From assembly GCA_032160705.1 (NCBI GenBank), contig JAVHVE010000006.1, forward strand, positions 49,434 through 113,433: a DNA stretch of 64,000 bases, given 5' to 3'. Each line of letters begins with the position of its first letter. The first letter of the stretch is position 1. The notes below the pieces were generated by a model. That model ran no database searches. It saw only the letters and a list, made by a program, of their open reading frames with translations, and was not told the origin of the DNA. The position numbers were made by a program, and so were the translations under genes. This stretch comes from QHXM01 sp032160705 (GTDB taxonomy: Bacteria; Acidobacteriota; Blastocatellia; Pyrinomonadales; Pyrinomonadaceae). This document shows, one piece after another, positions 62,337 to 64,000 of this stretch.

Positions 62337-64000
62337 ATGAAACGAACTCTACCGTCGCATTTCGCCTTCAGTCTTTTCCTCTTGCTGATCGCAACCGGAA
62401 TCGCGCTGGGGCAGGGGACTACCTCGCGCGTGACCGGCGTTGTCACAGATCCGCAAGGCTCGGTCGTAACCGGCGCGACTGTGACCCTGACCAACGAGGG
62501 AACAAACGCGTCGCTCACCATGGAGACGACTTCGACCGGAACTTACGTTTTTGATTTGCTACAGGTCGGCGTCTACACCGTGACGGTTGAGATGCAGGGC
62601 TTCAAGAAGTTCGTTTCGACCGGCAATCAGGTCAACGTCAATCAACCCGCGACTGTGGATGCGGTACTCGAAATTGGCGGCATCAATGATGTCGTCACCG
62701 TCAGCAGCTCGGCGGAGCTGGTGCAAACAAGCAGCTCCGGCAACTTCGGCAACACTGTTGAGCAGCGCACACTTGAGACTTTGCCCATCGTCGGTAATCG
62801 TGGACGCAATCCGCTGACCTTCCTCCTCTTCCAGCCTGGCGTTTCAAGTACGCAGGATATTACGGCGGGCGGCGGCATCCACGTTCACGGCTCGCGCGAC
62901 CGCGCTTTCAATTACACCCTTGATGGAATTGACAGCAATGAATCCAGCTTTGGCGGCTCTAATTTAAGCCCGATTAGAACGAACCCCGATTCCATCACCC
63001 AGTTTCAAGTCGTCACCAGCAATTTCACGGCTGAGTTAGGCCGGAGCAGCGGAGCACAAATTACGCTCGTCACACGCTCTGGAACGAATGAGTTTCACGG
63101 GACGGGCTTCTGGTTCTACCAGACCCCGGGCTTGAACGCCAACGAATACGGAAACAAAATCAACACGCGGCTGGTGAACGGTGTGCCGACGGAGCAGCCG
63201 CGCGGTCAATTCGTCCAGCACATCTACGGCGGCAGCATTGGCGGGCCGATTAAGAAAGACAAGCTATTCTTCTTTACCAATCTGCAACTCCTGCGCTCTT
63301 ACGATACTGCGTTAGTCACACGCACGGTTTACACGCCCCTGGCGCGTCAGGGATTTTTCCGGTATCGCAACGACGGTGTGGCGAACGCTCCTGCCGGAGC
63401 CAGCAATTCGACCGTGGACACCGCCGGCAATGTAATTATTGCGCCAGCGAAAATCAGCACCTATGACATTGGGGCTCGTGATCCGCTGTGCATTACATTT
63501 CCAACAAACTGCGGGCTCGATCCGACCATACTAAAACTGCTGGCGCTGACCCCGGCTCCAAATAATTATTCCGTTGGAGACGGGCTGAATACTGCCGGAT
63601 TCAGTTTCGCGTCGCCGCAGCGCGAGAAGCAGTACGACTTCACGGCCAAGGTTGACTACAACATGACCGATAGGAGTTTTCTGTACGTTCGCTATGCGCA
63701 AGGCCAACAGAACACGTTCGGCGACTCGGCAAACGGCGGCAGACCCGCTTTTCCTGATAGCCCTGCAAACTTCGTTGACACGTTTCGTGATCCCAAGAAC
63801 CTGGCAATCAATTATCGTTGGTCACCGACGGGAAGCATCACCAACGAATTTGTGATCGGCGGCAATCGTTATGCGTTCAGCTTCAACAATCCTGACGAGA
63901 ATGCCAATTCCAATCCGCCTTTCACCTTCTCTAACTCAGGCATCACAGATCCGCTCAACGCCACACCGCCGGTCAACAACCTGCGCCGGATTACGACTTA
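62337..64000 (+). CDS. Oar-type TonB-dependent receptor, N-terminal part, cut by the right edge
   Basis: The frame is open from ATG 62337 (AGGAG eight bases upstream) to the end of the window, about 554 residues. Signal peptide FSLFLLLIATGIALGQG; beta-sandwich domain (VTGVVTDPQGSVVTGATVTL ... VFDLLQVGVYTVTVEMQGF); plug (TLETLPIVGNRGRNPLTFLL, NYTLDGIDSNESSFGG, ITLVTRSGTNEFHGTGFWFY); start of the barrel (YGGSIGGPIKKDKLFFFTN). It is of the same kind as those at 8913 and 33023. Its promoter shares a box with the murK promoter, so it may import peptidoglycan fragments; this is inference. Confidence 0.9.
   Translation, partial: MKRTLPSHFAFSLFLLLIATGIALGQGTTSRVTGVVTDPQGSVVTGATVTLTNEGTNASLTMETTSTGTYVFDLLQVGVYTVTVEMQGFKKFVSTGNQVNVNQPATVDAVLEIGGINDVVTVSSSAELVQTSSSGNFGNTVEQRTLETLPIVGNRGRNPLTFLLFQPGVSSTQDITAGGGIHVHGSRDRAFNYTLDGIDSNESSFGGSNLSPIRTNPDSITQFQVVTSNFTAELGRSSGAQITLVTRSGTNEFHGTGFWFYQTPGLNANEYGNKINTRLVNGVPTEQPRGQFVQHIYGGSIGGPIKKDKLFFFTNLQLLRSYDTALVTRTVYTPLARQGFFRYRNDGVANAPAGASNSTVDTAGNVIIAPAKISTYDIGARDPLCITFPTNCGLDPTILKLLALTPAPNNYSVGDGLNTAGFSFASPQREKQYDFTAKVDYNMTDRSFLYVRYAQGQQNTFGDSANGGRPAFPDSPANFVDTFRDPKNLAINYRWSPTGSITNEFVIGGNRYAFSFNNPDENANSNPPFTFSNSGITDPLNATPPVNNLRRITT

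Noticed and set aside
1..64000. tRNA and rRNA genes
   Set aside because: No cloverleaf-like sequence with a GGTTCGAATCC-type arm and no rRNA signature was found on reading; a dedicated tRNA search could still find one.

Overview
The window is a GC-rich bacterial chromosome segment. Its gene content suggests an Acidobacteriota relative, most like Blastocatellia. The reasons are the large Oar-type TonB receptors with an N-terminal carboxypeptidase-regulatory-like domain, several FG-GAP/ASPIC-UnbV (CRTAC1-type) secreted proteins, exported TPR proteins, and many secreted glycoside hydrolases without SusD partners. This placement is inferred from gene families; no rRNA or tRNA gene was seen.

Layout: 1-7200 holds three CRTAC1-type proteins (the first cut by the left edge) with a nitrilase-family enzyme and a small membrane protein between them. 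7400-30950 is a plus-strand alpha-glucan/glucan region: ROK repressor, TonB receptor, TPR proteins, three GH13 enzymes, MalQ, an SDR enzyme, a sugar/cation symporter, a BglX-like GH3 and a GH144/glucoamylase-like protein. An M28 peptidase and a second TonB receptor follow on the minus strand (31109-36499). 37194-49592 carries a XylFGH-type sugar ABC transporter, GH15 glucoamylase, ROK glucokinase, GH31 alpha-glucosidase, a phosphofructokinase with pyrophosphate-type signature residues, and a class V aminotransferase. Together these can cut starch-like glucans outside the cytoplasm, import the sugars, phosphorylate glucose and feed glycolysis.

49915-60473 looks like a peptidoglycan (MurNAc) recycling locus: LysR regulator, MurK-like kinase, MurQ, a sodium/solute symporter, NagZ, and a single protein joining an AmiE-like serine hydrolase to a NamZ-type exo-muramidase. 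PabB and a third TonB receptor (cut by the right edge) follow. Inside this locus, on the opposite strand and visibly AT-richer, sits a gene for a TIR domain fused to a sugar-nucleotidyltransferase-like domain. It is the best candidate here for an undescribed, possibly defence-related, system.

Two families of non-coding repeats run through the window. The first is a palindrome array with strict architecture: three different palindromes, then the same three in reverse-complement order, with conserved spacings. There are four copies, and one carries a Y1 (RAYT) transposase at its centre. The second is a set of long hairpins whose arms are degenerate 7-8 bp tandem repeats. They often lie directly against start codons, one is nested inside another, and one is inserted in frame in nagZ.
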